Notes under the pieces: generated by a model
What the model saw: only the letters and a program-made list of their open reading frames with translations
Database searches by the model: none
Told to the model about the DNA's origin: nothing
Origin: Centipeda flueggei ATCC 43531
GTDB lineage: Bacteria; Bacillota; Negativicutes; Selenomonadales; Selenomonadaceae
Length of the DNA stretch: 64,000 bases
Assembly (NCBI RefSeq): GCF_000160695.1
Contig: NZ_GG694006.1
Span: 324,547 to 388,546, forward strand
Reading direction: 5' to 3'
Part shown: positions 52,572-61,515 of the stretch, piece by piece
Numbering within the stretch: the stretch's first letter is position 1
Layout: each line of letters opens with the position of its first letter
Program-made: the position numbers and the translations under genes

Positions 52572-54313
52572 CACTTCTTGAAAAAACAATCGCATCCATA
52601 AAAGTCCCTGCAACACTCCCTGCTTCTTCTGCTTTCTCCGTACTGGCAGTACAGGACATCAGATTTGGCAAACTGATGACCGCCCTCCTCCGCTATATCA
52701 ACATTACGGGTGAGCGGCATCCCCCTCTGCCGCAGACAAGTGTTGTCATCTCCTGCGCCGACCATGGTGTCGCCGCTGAAAGTGTCAGTGCGTATCCGCC
52801 GGAGACGACACTGAACATGATGTGCAACTACCTCATCGCACATGGCGGTGCCGCCAATGCCGCAGCAAACTACGTGAATGCCCGCCTTCTCATTGTCGAT
52901 CTCGGTGTCAATGCTGACACATCCGCAATCCCGGGGCTCCTGCATCGAAGTATTGCGCGCGGTACGGAAAATATGACAAAGGGGCCAGCGATGACACGTA
53001 CACAAGCCGTGCGTGCCGTCGAAACAGGAATTCAAATTGCATCCGACTGCGCTGCCCGCGGCGACCACTGCATTCTGCCCGGTGAAATGGGCATTTCAAA
53101 TACAACGTCGAGTGCCGCCATCAGTGCCGCTATTCTGGGACTCCCTCCCGAGGAAGTTACGGGACGCGGAGCAAACATTTCGGACGAACGACTGCAGCAT
53201 AAAATTGACATTGTACGGCGTGCCCTCGCCGTCAATCATCCTGATCCGCGCGATGGCATCGACGTACTCGCCAAAGTCGGCGGCTTTGAACTGGGCTGCA
53301 TTGCCGGGATCATCCTTGGTGCCGCCGCACATCGTATGCTCGTTATTCTGGACGGAGCGAACACCACGTCAGCAGCGCTCATTGCCCACACCATTGCCCC
53401 CCACTGCGTGCATTATCTCCTCGCCTCGCACGTCTCTCTGACCGAGCACTCCCAACCCCACGCCCTGCAGCGCATGGGACTCCCACCCATGCTGCGCCTC
53501 GATATACGTCTGAGTGAGGCAGCAGGCGCATCGATTGCCCTGCGCATGTTGGAACAGATGTTAAAGGTATGGAAAACAATCGACACTCCCGTGAAGATGT
53601 GTGATATCCTTCCCATTCCGCCGCAAAAAACAGCGACAGAGGCACTGCCCATCCCAGCTCCCGACAGCAGCGTCATGGATGACGCCCAATACCGACTCGA
53701 CAATCTGGCAAAGCCAATTCACAGTCTCGGCTACCTTGAGCGTGTCGCCGTGCAGCTTGCCGGCATCACGCGGCAAGTATGTCCGCCCGTCGATAAAAAA
53801 GCGGCACTGCTCATCATTTCTGATGCGGAGGAGATGTCCCCTGCACTGTGCGGTATCATCTCCGCAATGACGAAGGGAAACGGCATTGATGTCTATCTCC
53901 TCTGCACCGGAGCAGCAGATGCGCAGGACATCAGCACTGCTGCACGCAGGATCGCAGCCGAGCATTTGCTCCTCATCCTCGGCAGCATTGGAGATCATAC
54001 GGCGGCTGTCCGCGCGGTACTCCATGCGGGTGCAGAGGGCGGTGCACTGCTCCTGCCGGGTGACGCTGCAGCCGACCGCATCGCACGTGATTACAGTGCG
54101 GAGGATGCTGCGCTGCGCCCCTATCTCTTACACGTTCTGCCCGATATGATTACAGCAGAGATCGATGCGCCTGCAGGCATTGGCGGTCTCCTCGGGCTTG
54201 AGATTGTCCGCGCCGCCCTCCACGTCATCAACGATATGAAGACCTTCTCTGAGGCAAACGTCGCCGTTGCCATCGACGGTGCAGGCGCAGGACGGCAGGT
54301 ACGGGAACAATAA
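52568..54313 (+). CDS. CobT-family phosphoribosyltransferase with a second, degenerate CobT-like half (possible ArsAB-type fusion)
   Basis: 581 residues. Residues 1-345 are a CobT domain: VVISCADHGVAAESVSAYPP, IAHGGAANAAANYVNARLL, ILPGEMGISNTTSSAAISAA (catalytic-region Glu), KVGGFELGCIAGIILGAAAH and RLSEAAGASIAL with the second conserved Glu. CobT transfers the lower-ligand base of a cobamide. Residues 375-581 match CobT again at both ends: NLAKPIHSLGYLERVAVQLA (the LTKPPGSLGRLE start, absent from domain 1) and VRAALHVINDMKTFSEANVA, but the middle is short and both catalytic motifs are missing. In Negativicutes such as Sporomusa, paired CobT homologues ArsA and ArsB attach phenolic bases; a fused pair is a fair reading. 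Start overlaps tex by 4 bases. Confidence 0.8.
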   Translation: MTLLEKTIASIKVPATLPASSAFSVLAVQDIRFGKLMTALLRYINITGERHPPLPQTSVVISCADHGVAAESVSAYPPETTLNMMCNYLIAHGGAANAAANYVNARLLIVDLGVNADTSAIPGLLHRSIARGTENMTKGPAMTRTQAVRAVETGIQIASDCAARGDHCILPGEMGISNTTSSAAISAAILGLPPEEVTGRGANISDERLQHKIDIVRRALAVNHPDPRDGIDVLAKVGGFELGCIAGIILGAAAHRMLVILDGANTTSAALIAHTIAPHCVHYLLASHVSLTEHSQPHALQRMGLPPMLRLDIRLSEAAGASIALRMLEQMLKVWKTIDTPVKMCDILPIPPQKTATEALPIPAPDSSVMDDAQYRLDNLAKPIHSLGYLERVAVQLAGITRQVCPPVDKKAALLIISDAEEMSPALCGIISAMTKGNGIDVYLLCTGAADAQDISTAARRIAAEHLLLILGSIGDHTAAVRAVLHAGAEGGALLLPGDAAADRIARDYSAEDAALRPYLLHVLPDMITAEIDAPAGIGGLLGLEIVRAALHVINDMKTFSEANVAVAIDGAGAGRQVREQ

Positions 54314-54343
54314 AAATACGGCAGAGAGATCTGCCGTATTTTT
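54312..54343. terminator. Bidirectional terminator after the CobT-like gene
   Basis: AAAAATACGGCAGA (54312-54325) pairs with TCTGCCGTATTTTT (54330-54343), A-rich on the left and T-rich on the right. Confidence 0.85.
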
Positions 54344-54353
54344 ATTTTGAACA

Positions 54354-55262
54354 TTATATCTCTGCCTCAAGCTGACCGCGCTTAAAAACTTTGCCGATCG
54401 TACCGAACTGGAAGGTTGCCGGCTCTTTGACCGTAAAACGTCCATAGGTATTTCCTGCACGGTAGTTTGAGTTAAATGCCTCGCGCATCCCCCCCGCCGT
54501 ATGCATCTCCTCCCCATAGACAAGAAAGGGGTTGGGAACAACAGCAAAGAGATTATTTCCAAGCGGCATTGCCCAGTAATCCGCATCCCGCGTTGGTGTC
54601 ACAGCGACGAAACGCGGCTCAAGCTCAGGGCGGCTGTGGCGGAGCTGCATATTCGTACAGCGCATCCCCTGCACTTCAAATTCTTTGATGAAGTCATCCT
54701 GTGCCTTCTTCTTCTGAAACATCGTCCCTGGCACATCATAGAGGGCATTATACTTCCGAACAAAATCCGCCGCACGTTCCTCGGGCGTCAGCTCACGCAG
54801 TTCGTGCTGGGGAATTCCTGCAAGCGTTGCCTCGGCTGACCTCTTTCGTGCAGCTTCCGTCTGCTTCGCCTGATTGCTTTGCACCGGTTCTTTGCCGCCG
54901 GTCGCATGTGCATAGCTCCCCGCAGCTCGCTTCATGGCAGTTTGCGGTTTTTTATGCTTTGCCTCAGTCGGCTGCGCAGATGATGCCCCCGTATAGGCAC
55001 GCGCCATTTCACGCTTCATTTCTTCATCGAGAAGATCACTGACTGAGACAGGTGTTCGCGCCGTCGTTTCTTCGTGCAGAGTACCGTTATCTGTATTTTT
55101 CTCTTCCTCTGACAAGTACTGCGGCTGTCCTTCTGCATGCACCACTTGTTCCAGATGCTGCGTCAATTCGTCGATACGGCTCTGCTGACGCAGAACCATT
55201 TTCTCGAGCAGCGTGACACGCTTCGCAAGTTCATGAATCCGTGTCAGTTCATCAGTTCCCAT
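54354..55262 (-). CDS. Unknown protein with N-terminal coiled coil and conserved C-terminal domain
   Basis: 302 residues. Residues 1-45 form a coiled coil (LTRIHELAKRVTLLEKMVLR, QQSRIDELTQHLEQ), 46-150 are low-complexity and charged, and 160-302 are compact: ELTPEERAADFVRKYNALYD, FIKEFEVQGMRCTNMQLRHS, PRFVAVTPTRDADYWAMPLG, NNLFAVVPNPFLVYGEEMHT and RFTVKEPATFQFGTIGKVFK. No signal peptide or membrane helix. Family not recognised; the C-terminal part looks like a conserved Selenomonadaceae domain, but that is an impression. Alone between a terminator and fabK. Confidence 0.6.
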   Translation of the reverse strand: MGTDELTRIHELAKRVTLLEKMVLRQQSRIDELTQHLEQVVHAEGQPQYLSEEEKNTDNGTLHEETTARTPVSVSDLLDEEMKREMARAYTGASSAQPTEAKHKKPQTAMKRAAGSYAHATGGKEPVQSNQAKQTEAARKRSAEATLAGIPQHELRELTPEERAADFVRKYNALYDVPGTMFQKKKAQDDFIKEFEVQGMRCTNMQLRHSRPELEPRFVAVTPTRDADYWAMPLGNNLFAVVPNPFLVYGEEMHTAGGMREAFNSNYRAGNTYGRFTVKEPATFQFGTIGKVFKRGQLEAEI

Positions 55263-55341
55263 TCCCCTGTTTTACCTCCCAAGGAAGCACGAATGATTTC
55301 AGCACTGTCATCTGGACGGGCTGCATTGCATCAGCGATTCC

Positions 55342-56286
55342 CTAAAGTGCAATCGACTGTGCACGGGCAAGCGTCTCACGCGCCTCACGCACAATGCCGT
55401 CGATGATAGCCTTAACCGGCTCGACCTTGCGCAGCAGTGTCAGCGTCTCGCCTGCCTGTATCATACCATTTACGACATCGCCGTCGACGGCGGCGAGCTT
55501 GTTCGTCCCCGTTGCACGGTCGAGAAGCTCCTGCTTTGTCGCCTTGCCGGAGTACTCGAGCGCGACAAAGTCCTCAGAAAATTTATTTTTGATGCCGCGC
55601 ACCGCACCGCCGATGGTAATCCCCGTCACGATCGTATCCGTATCCACTGCTGCGAGCAGCTTCTCCTTCATATTCGGATGTACAACGCACTCCTCCGCAA
55701 TGAGAAAGCGTGTCCCCATCTGAACACCAGCAGCCCCCATGAGGAGTGCTGCAGCGAGGCCGCGTCCGTCACCGAATCCGCCCGCCATAATCACTGGGAG
55801 CTCTACTGCGGGGATAACCTGCTCCATGAGCGGCATCGTCGAAAGGACACCGATATGTCCGCCCGCTTCCATTCCCTCGACGACGATCGCATCTGCTCCC
55901 TTTTCCTCGACACGCTTTGCAAGTTTGACACTCGGCACAACCGGAATGACCTTGACCCCGGCAGCATGAAGCTTCTCAAAATACGGAACGGGATTGCCTG
56001 CGCCGAGCGTGACAAACGCCGGCTTCTCCTCACAGATTACGTCCACGATCTCTTCCTTGTTCGGCGCCATGAGCATGATGTTGACACCGAACGGACGGTC
56101 GGTCAGACTGCGGCAGCGGCGAATTTCATTGCGTGTGTACTCCGTCGTGCGTCCGCCCGTCGAAATGATGCCCGCACCGCCCGCATTGGATACCGCAGAA
56201 GCAAGGTTCGCCTCCGAAATCCACGCCATACCGCCCTGCAGGATGGGAACATCCAGCCCCAAAAGTTCCTTCAGCTGATTTGCCAT
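55342..56286 (-). CDS. fabK: FabK-type enoyl-ACP reductase / nitronate monooxygenase-family flavoprotein
   Basis: 314 residues, FMN-binding TIM barrel: LLGLDVPILQGGMAWISEAN, AGGAGIISTGGRTTEYTRNE, DRPFGVNIMLMAPNKEEIVD, DAIVVEGMEAGGHIGVLSTM (conserved His of the family) and VIMAGGFGDGRGLAAALLMG (FMN phosphate loop), GVQMGTRFLIAEECVVHPN. The tight match to the FabK pattern, length included, favours the fatty-acid enoyl reductase over nitronate oxidation. It is not beside other fab genes here. Start ATG 56286 with GGAGG before. Confidence 0.85.
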   Translation of the reverse strand: MANQLKELLGLDVPILQGGMAWISEANLASAVSNAGGAGIISTGGRTTEYTRNEIRRCRSLTDRPFGVNIMLMAPNKEEIVDVICEEKPAFVTLGAGNPVPYFEKLHAAGVKVIPVVPSVKLAKRVEEKGADAIVVEGMEAGGHIGVLSTMPLMEQVIPAVELPVIMAGGFGDGRGLAAALLMGAAGVQMGTRFLIAEECVVHPNMKEKLLAAVDTDTIVTGITIGGAVRGIKNKFSEDFVALEYSGKATKQELLDRATGTNKLAAVDGDVVNGMIQAGETLTLLRKVEPVKAIIDGIVREARETLARAQSIAL

Positions 56287-56304
56287 ATGAATCCCTCCTA
56301 TATA

Positions 56305-56781
56305 TTAGACTCGTTCTATGCCTGCAATGGCATAGGCGGACATTCCTTCGCCCGCGCCTGTAAACCCTAAACGCTCCTCCGTCGTTGCCTTGACATTAAC
56401 ATTGGAGACAGCAACCCCCAGCCTGCCTGCAATATTTTCACGCATCGCAGGAATATAAGGCATTAGTTTCGGTGCCTGTGCTACGATACAGGCATCCACA
56501 TTGCCGATGGCATAGCCTTCAGTCTGCACGAGGCGCACTACCTCGGAAAGCAGTGTGCCGCTTTCTGCTCCCGCATAGCGCGCATCCGTATCAGGGAAAT
56601 GCTGTCCGATATCCCCGAGTGCTGCCGCGCCGAGGAGCGCATCCGAAATTGCATGGAGCAGGACATCCGCATCTGAATGTCCGAGCAGCCCCTTTTCATA
56701 CGGTACATCGACACCGCCGAGGATGAGCTTGCGCCCCTCCACAAGACGGTGCACATCATAGCCGATGCCGACTCTGGTCAT
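56305..56781 (-). CDS. ispF: 2-C-methyl-D-erythritol 2,4-cyclodiphosphate synthase
   Basis: 158 residues. [20 protein letters not shown] gives the metal-binding Dx[21 protein letters not shown] the second His and Asp, [10 protein letters not shown] the substrate loop, and [20 protein letters not shown] the CDP-binding end. Fifth MEP-pathway isoprenoid enzyme. Start overlaps the ispD stop by ATGA. Confidence 0.94.
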   Translation of the reverse strand: MTRVGIGYDVHRLVEGRKLILGGVDVPYEKGLLGHSDADVLLHAISDALLGAAALGDIGQHFPDTDARYAGAESGTLLSEVVRLVQTEGYAIGNVDACIVAQAPKLMPYIPAMRENIAGRLGVAVSNVNVKATTEERLGFTGAGEGMSAYAIAGIERV

Positions 56782-57548
56782 ACGCCATCCCCCTTGCGCC
56801 GGCGGACAACACCGCCGAGCAGCCGCTTTGCCTCATGCACAGCGGTCTTCATCAGTTCCCCCGCACCCATATCATTGCGCAGGATCGCCTCTGCGACCAC
56901 CATGTCCTCAGGTGTTGTCACCTTGATGTTGCTGTATTCACCTTGAACGATGTGAACAGGAACGCCGATGCGCTCGACAAGGCTCGCATCATCCGTCCCG
57001 AGAAAACCGTCCGCATCGGCACGCCGATTGGCTTCAAGCAGGATCTCCTTGTGAAATCCCTGTGGTGTCTGCACCTGCCAGAGCGCTCTTCGCGGCGGCG
57101 TCGCAGAGACAGTGCCATCCTCAGCAGCAATCTTGATCGTATTCTTCTCTGGAACAGCAACAATCGCTGCTCCCTCTGCACGTACGACACGGATCAGCTT
57201 CTCGATGGTCTCGCGGCGGATGAGCGGTCGTGCTGCATCGTGGACGAGAACAAGATCCGCTTCCTCCGAGACAACCGCAAGTCCGTTGCGGATAGAGTAT
57301 TGACGCTCCGTGCCGCCCTCGACGACACGCCAGGGAGCAAGTCCCTTGACGTGACTGAGAAGCCCTTTGACCGCCTCTACCTCATCGGCACCGACGGCAA
57401 TAATCAGTTCACCGACAGCCGGAACCTTGGAAAAAGTCAGCAGCGTCCGCAGCAGCATCGGCTTTCCCGCAAGGGTTAAAAATACCTTGTTGAGACCGAC
57501 CTGCATCCGATGCGCTTGCCCTGCCGCCGGAAAAACTACACTTACCAT
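56778..57548 (-). CDS. ispD: 2-C-methyl-D-erythritol 4-phosphate cytidylyltransferase
   Basis: 256 residues from ATG 57546-57548 ([16 protein letters not shown]), with GGGAGG about 5 bases before; the frame from 57575 lacks a site. Nucleotidyltransferase motifs: [20 protein letters not shown] (Lys of the CTP site), [32 protein letters not shown] and [20 protein letters not shown]. The usual GxG of the first loop is QAH. Third MEP-pathway step. In one unit with ispF and the PIN-TRAM gene. Confidence 0.92.
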   Translation of the reverse strand: MVSVVFPAAGQAHRMQVGLNKVFLTLAGKPMLLRTLLTFSKVPAVGELIIAVGADEVEAVKGLLSHVKGLAPWRVVEGGTERQYSIRNGLAVVSEEADLVLVHDAARPLIRRETIEKLIRVVRAEGAAIVAVPEKNTIKIAAEDGTVSATPPRRALWQVQTPQGFHKEILLEANRRADADGFLGTDDASLVERIGVPVHIVQGEYSNIKVTTPEDMVVAEAILRNDMGAGELMKTAVHEAKRLLGGVVRRRKGDGV

Positions 57549-57571
57549 ACATGCCTCCCAAGGTGCATCCA

Positions 57572-58723
57572 TCACCGCACCATTTTTGCAAAAATCATTC
57601 GCCCGGCTGCGGTTTGAAGCGCCGATGTCACCTCGACAGGGACCACTTCATTCATACAGCGGAAGCCGCCGTCCACAACGATCATCGTACCGTCGTCCAG
57701 ATAAGCGAGTCCCTGCCCATGTTCCTTGCCCGGTCGGACAATCTGCACGGACATCAGATCACCGGGAATTGCCACGGGCTTGACTGCGTTCGACAGTGCA
57801 TTGATGTTAAGCACAGAGACGCCGCGCAGCTGTGCCACTTTGTTGAGGTTAAAGTCGTTCGTGATGATCTTCCCGCTTACCTCCTGTGCAAGCTGAAGGA
57901 GCTTGGAGTCCACCTCTGCGATGTCCTCAAAGTCCACCTCAGTGATCTCCACCTTCATGCGCGACTCCTTGCGGATCTTCTGAAGGATGTCCAGACCGCG
58001 CCGTCCGCGTACGCGTTTCAGCGAATCCGGCGAGTCGGCAATATGCTGCAGCTCTTCAAGCACAAAGACCGGAATGAGCAGCGTTCCTTCAAGAAACCCC
58101 GTCTCGCAGATGTCAGCGATACGCCCATCGATGATGACGCTCGTATCGAGCAGCTTGTACTGCCGGCTCTCCTGCCCATCCCGTACCACCAAAGGAACGG
58201 GGGAGCGCCCCTCCGGGCGCATACGGATCACCTCCCGCAGGAAACGCGGAACAAAGTCAAAGACCTCGGCCAGATCCTGCTGCTTCTGCACCATAATATG
58301 AACGCCAAGATACCCGAGCACTATGCTGAACACGATAGGAATGTAATCGCCGACGATGGGAATCGTAGAAAATGCATCACCCAAGAGGCGTGCAATGATA
58401 AGTCCGATAAAAAGCCCAATCGCCCCAGCAATCACGTCGCGTGTCGGCATCTTCGCGAGCTGTCCCTCGACCCAAATCGAAAGACTTCTCAGCCGCTCCG
58501 TAAAAAATGGTGCGAGCGGATAACCGATCAAGCCGCCGAGCATTGTACCGCACAGGATGCAGAGCAGTCCTGCAAGTGAAAGATCAAAGATGCCGAGATC
58601 CATCCGCCACAATGGCGCAGAAAAGTAGGAATTTGCCGTTGGAACAGCCAGCTCAAACAAGGTTGCACCAACGACTGCTGTGATGAGCACGATGAAGAAC
58701 CGTAAAATTCGTTCAAATAACAA
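57572..58723 (-). CDS. PIN-TRAM domain membrane protein (YacL-like)
   Basis: About 383 residues if translation begins at TTG 58721-58723 (LLFERILRFFIVLITA), 7 bases after GGGAGG; an in-frame ATG at 58774 has no such site. Four membrane helices (FFIVLITAVVGATLFELAV; LAGLLCILCGTMLGGLIGYP; VIAGAIGLFIGLIIARLLG; PIVFSIVLGYLGVHIMV), then a PIN nuclease domain (LLDTSVIIDGRIADICETGF, PVFVLEELQHIADSPDSLKR, GRRGLDILQKI, SKLLQLAQEVSGKIITND with the acidic residues) and a TRAM domain (DLMSVQIVRPGKEHGQGLAY). YacL proteins commonly precede ispD in Firmicutes, as here. Confidence 0.9.
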   Translation of the reverse strand: MLFERILRFFIVLITAVVGATLFELAVPTANSYFSAPLWRMDLGIFDLSLAGLLCILCGTMLGGLIGYPLAPFFTERLRSLSIWVEGQLAKMPTRDVIAGAIGLFIGLIIARLLGDAFSTIPIVGDYIPIVFSIVLGYLGVHIMVQKQQDLAEVFDFVPRFLREVIRMRPEGRSPVPLVVRDGQESRQYKLLDTSVIIDGRIADICETGFLEGTLLIPVFVLEELQHIADSPDSLKRVRGRRGLDILQKIRKESRMKVEITEVDFEDIAEVDSKLLQLAQEVSGKIITNDFNLNKVAQLRGVSVLNINALSNAVKPVAIPGDLMSVQIVRPGKEHGQGLAYLDDGTMIVVDGGFRCMNEVVPVEVTSALQTAAGRMIFAKMVR

Positions 58724-58854
58724 AAATTCACCTCCCTTCTCAGCCAAAAGGTCAAGAATCGGGCTTGAATACACCCCTTCTCAACATATCCAGTATAATA
58801 AAAAAAAATACCATTGTCAAAACAGACATGACAAGATAAAAGTGAATTTTCCTA

Positions 58855-58895
58855 TTGACATATACATTTTTATCCGTATAATGATAATCTTATTC
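58855..58895 (+). promoter_or_regulatory. Promoter overlapped by a Fur box, before the TonB-receptor remnant
   Basis: TTGACA (58855-58860), 16 bases, TATAAT (58877-58882). AATGATAATCTTATTC (58880-58895) overlaps the -10 and matches much of the Fur consensus GATAATGATAATCATTATC. So the iron-uptake locus downstream should be repressed when iron is plentiful. Confidence 0.7.
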
Positions 58896-58926
58896 AAAAA
58901 AGACAAGAAGGAGAAATAAGCAAACA

Positions 58927-59697
58927 GTGGCTTTTCACGGCAAACTACGCCATACAGGATATGCAGCGGCAGCAGTGACAATACTGACCTGTCTGTACTC
59001 CTCCATCGCATACGCTTCGGAGGACGTTGCCGAAACATCGAGGGAATCCACCGATGACATTTACGTGACTGCGAATGTCGATAAGGAAATGCTCAAGGAA
59101 GAACCAGAGGCGAAGACCATCATCTCCCGTGCCGATCTCGACCGCAAGGGGGCACGAACCCTCTCCGATGCACTTGCAGCAGAACAGGACATCCAAATGG
59201 CACGGACAATATGGGACGCAAGACCGTCAGCATCCGCGGCGCCGACCCGCGCCACACGCTCATCCTCGTCGACGGGCGCAGGCTCGCAGGTGGTCTCAGC
59301 AAGTTCTACGGCGCGACGGACGAGGTAAACCGCCTTGGTCTCGATGACGTAGATCATATTGAGGTCATACGCGGCGCGGGCACGACACTCTATGGATCGG
59401 ATGCCATCGGCGGTGTCATCAATATCGTCACGAAAATCTCACATAAGAAGCGCATCCGTCTGACGACTGAAGGCTCCTTAATTGAGGCAGGCGGGAGTCA
59501 GTACAACCACAGTATCGGCTACTCCACAGGTAACCTTGGCAATGGTACATACGTAGACTTTTCTTACGGATGGAGCAGAACCGCGCCCTTTCTCTATGAC
59601 AGCGACGGCACATCTATGCAGTATTACGGCAAGCGTAATCCGATGAGCCTGCGTGCTGAATTTACACTGGGCAAAGACAAAACGCTCACACTCTCAG
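58927..59697 (+). pseudogene. TonB-dependent outer-membrane receptor, frameshifted and cut to its first third
   Basis: From GTG 58927: signal peptide (AAAAVTILTCLYSSIAYASE), a TonB box-like DDIYVTANV, then the plug domain EPEAKTIISRADLDRKGART and LSDALAAEQDIQM. There the frame shifts near 59200; the next frame resumes at 59211 with GRKTVSIRGADPRHTLILVD, GRRLAGGLSKFYGATDEVNR, IEVIRGAGTTLYGSDAIGGV (plug end) and the first barrel strands to KRNPMSLRAEFTLGKDKTLT. At about 59697 the sequence changes into exbB. About 450 residues of barrel are missing. A TonB receptor would import iron chelates; this one is inactive. Confidence 0.8.
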
Positions 59698-60258
59698 ATG
59701 CTGCTCTCGCTGATTACCATCGCAATTGCGGTGGAACGGTTCTACTACTACCGCATCAACCGTAAGGGCTCGCGGGTATTCTTCCAGGGAGTTTATCACG
59801 CCGCCATGCAAAAGGACTGGAGCACCATCACCAAGCTCGTCCAGGAGTTCCCCTCCGCCATCAGCCGTATCGTCGAGAGCGGCATGGAGAATGCAGGAAC
59901 GGAGGCATCAATGAAGGGTGCATTCGCTGACCGCATGTCCATGGAGGCGATCAACTTCCGCCGCTATCTCGACTATCTGAGTGCGATTGTTACGATTGCC
60001 CCGCTGCTCGGCCTCCTCGGCACGGTCACAGGAATGATTCAGACGTTCAGCGTTCTGGATGCGGGCGGCGGTGCGGCTGCCATTACGGGCGGTGTCGGGG
60101 AGGCACTGGTCGCGACAGCAACCGGTCTTTGCGTGGCGATCATCGCCTTCTGCGTCTACACCTATTTCAGCCATCAGCTCGATGCGATTGTCACGGACAC
60201 GGAGCGTCTCTGCACCACGATTGTCACGGCGAAGAAAGAAAGTTGGGCGGCACAATGA
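59698..60258 (+). CDS. exbB: ExbB/TolQ-type proton channel subunit, N terminus lost by deletion
   Basis: 187 residues from ATG 59698 (MLLSLITIAIAVERFYYYR). Three membrane helices: the first one at the start, YLDYLSAIVTIAPLLGLLGT then VTGMIQTFSV, and GVGEALVATATGLCVAIIAF. The PLLGLLGTVTGMIQTF block is the ExbB/MotA signature. Normal ExbB proteins have about 15-20 more residues before this helix; here they are replaced by receptor-derived DNA. The ATG lies in the junction with no clear ribosome site, so expression may depend on read-through from upstream. Partner of ExbD and TonB. Stop overlaps exbD by ATGA. Confidence 0.8.
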   Translation: MLLSLITIAIAVERFYYYRINRKGSRVFFQGVYHAAMQKDWSTITKLVQEFPSAISRIVESGMENAGTEASMKGAFADRMSMEAINFRRYLDYLSAIVTIAPLLGLLGTVTGMIQTFSVLDAGGGAAAITGGVGEALVATATGLCVAIIAFCVYTYFSHQLDAIVTDTERLCTTIVTAKKESWAAQ

Positions 60259-60662
60259 ATTTCAACAATTATCGGCTCAAAAAGAAGCCTGAGTTCATGA
60301 TCATCCCGATGATTGACATCATCTTCTTCCTGCTCGTCTTCTTCATGATGAACAGTCTGCAGACGGTCGCCCAGAAGGCACTTGCTGTGCAGCTCCCGCA
60401 GGCGCAGACGGCGACGGCACCGGCACAGCTTCCCATCATCATGACGATCGACGAAGAGGGACATATTACCGTTGACAATCATCCCGTAAGCATCACAGAG
60501 TCCGCAGCCATCATGAAGCAGCACATGGAGGAAAACCCGAATGCGGCGGTCGTCCTTCAGGCGGACAAGCGCACGGCACACGGTCAGGTGGTCGCTGTAA
60601 TGGATATGCTCAAAGGGGCAGGCGTAAAACGTCTCTCGATCGCCGCACAGCAGAAGGGATAG
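60255..60662 (+). CDS. exbD: ExbD/TolR-type biopolymer transport protein
   Basis: 135 residues from ATG 60255. A short basic N terminus (NFNNYRLKKKPEFMI), one membrane helix (PMIDIIFFLLVFFMMNSLQT) with the conserved Asp for proton passage (IPMIDIIF), and a periplasmic domain (AAVVLQADKRTAHGQVVAVM, DMLKGAGVKRLSIAAQ). With ExbB it turns the proton gradient into work for TonB. Overlaps exbB by 4 bases; tonB follows by 4. Confidence 0.92.
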   Translation: MNFNNYRLKKKPEFMIIPMIDIIFFLLVFFMMNSLQTVAQKALAVQLPQAQTATAPAQLPIIMTIDEEGHITVDNHPVSITESAAIMKQHMEENPNAAVVLQADKRTAHGQVVAVMDMLKGAGVKRLSIAAQQKG

Positions 60663-60666
60663 GTCT

Positions 60667-61470
60667 ATGGAGCAGCATCTCTCATGGAGAAGAGCCTATA
60701 TTACCTCTGCCGTCATCCACTTCGTCATCTTCCTCCTGCTTGCCATTGGTCTTGGTGCCGTTGTCGCGAAACAGGAACAGCAGGTCTATGAGATCGATCT
60801 GCAGGCCTCGGATTTCAGCCAGGGCAGCGGGCATGAGGGCGGCGGCAGTGCAGAAAGTCTCTTCCCCGAGCCACTAAAAGCAGAGGAGGTTGCAAAACGC
60901 GTCGAGACGGTACAGCAGATGCCGGTGCCCATAACGCCGTCCACAGCTGCCGTCCCATCCCCGGATGCAGTGACCATACCGGATGCGGCATCACCTGCTG
61001 CATCAGCGACAGATTCCTCCGCTGCATCATCCTCCCCAAGCGGTTCTGTCTCAGGCACCAGCGGCGGCGGAGAAAGCGGCACAGGTGCGGGGTTAGGAAA
61101 CGGCAGCGGCAACAGCACGGGTGATGGACAAGGCGCCGGTGCCGGAGCGGGGGCAAGTCAGGGATCAGGGGACAGTACGGCACCTGGTACAGGCACCGCA
61201 CCATTTGATGTGGCAGGATTCCGTGCAGCGGTCGATGCGAACAAGCAATATCCCTACATGGCAATGAAACGTCACCTTGAGGGCACGACAGGGATCACCA
61301 CAACGATCAGTGCCTCAGGGGCAATTACGAGTGTCGTCGTCAGCTCCTCCTCCGGACACAGCGAACTGGACGAGGCGGCAGTCGCAGCAGCGTATGCCGT
61401 CGGCAGCTATCCGAATCCCACTGGCGCGACAAAGATCATAGACAGCAACGTCAGGTTTTATCTTCAATAA
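60667..61470 (+). CDS. tonB: TonB-family energy transducer
   Basis: 267 residues. N-terminal anchor with the conserved His (AYITSAVIHFVIFLLLAIGL), a periplasmic linker rich in Ser/Gly/Ala from about 75 to 175 (GTSGGGESGTGAGLGNGSGN) rather than the common Pro-Lys repeats, and a C-terminal TonB domain (RAAVDANKQYPYMAMKRHLE, GTTGITTTISASGAITSVVV, SGHSELDEAAVAAAYAVGSY). YPYMAMKR is the family YP.A motif. It would span to outer-membrane receptors, although the one next door is broken. Confidence 0.9.
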   Translation: MEQHLSWRRAYITSAVIHFVIFLLLAIGLGAVVAKQEQQVYEIDLQASDFSQGSGHEGGGSAESLFPEPLKAEEVAKRVETVQQMPVPITPSTAAVPSPDAVTIPDAASPAASATDSSAASSSPSGSVSGTSGGGESGTGAGLGNGSGNSTGDGQGAGAGAGASQGSGDSTAPGTGTAPFDVAGFRAAVDANKQYPYMAMKRHLEGTTGITTTISASGAITSVVVSSSSGHSELDEAAVAAAYAVGSYPNPTGATKIIDSNVRFYLQ

Positions 61471-61473
61471 AGA

Positions 61474-61512
61474 AAGATGAGCTATGGGAAACCATTCCCC
61501 ATAGCTCGTCTT
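61474..61512. terminator. Bidirectional terminator between tonB and zapA
   Basis: AGATGAGCTATGGG pairs with CCCATAGCTCGTCT (one G-T pair), followed by TTTTTTTATTTTT on the plus strand. Confidence 0.85.
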
Positions 61513-61515
61513 TTT

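Noticed and set aside
55342-56286. Annotation as nitronate monooxygenase
   Set aside because: The same flavoprotein superfamily, but the sequence follows the FabK pattern along its length; kept as FabK-type with the alternative noted.
57551-58579. 342-residue plus-strand ORF
   Set aside because: Antisense to the PIN-TRAM gene; no start signal or domain.
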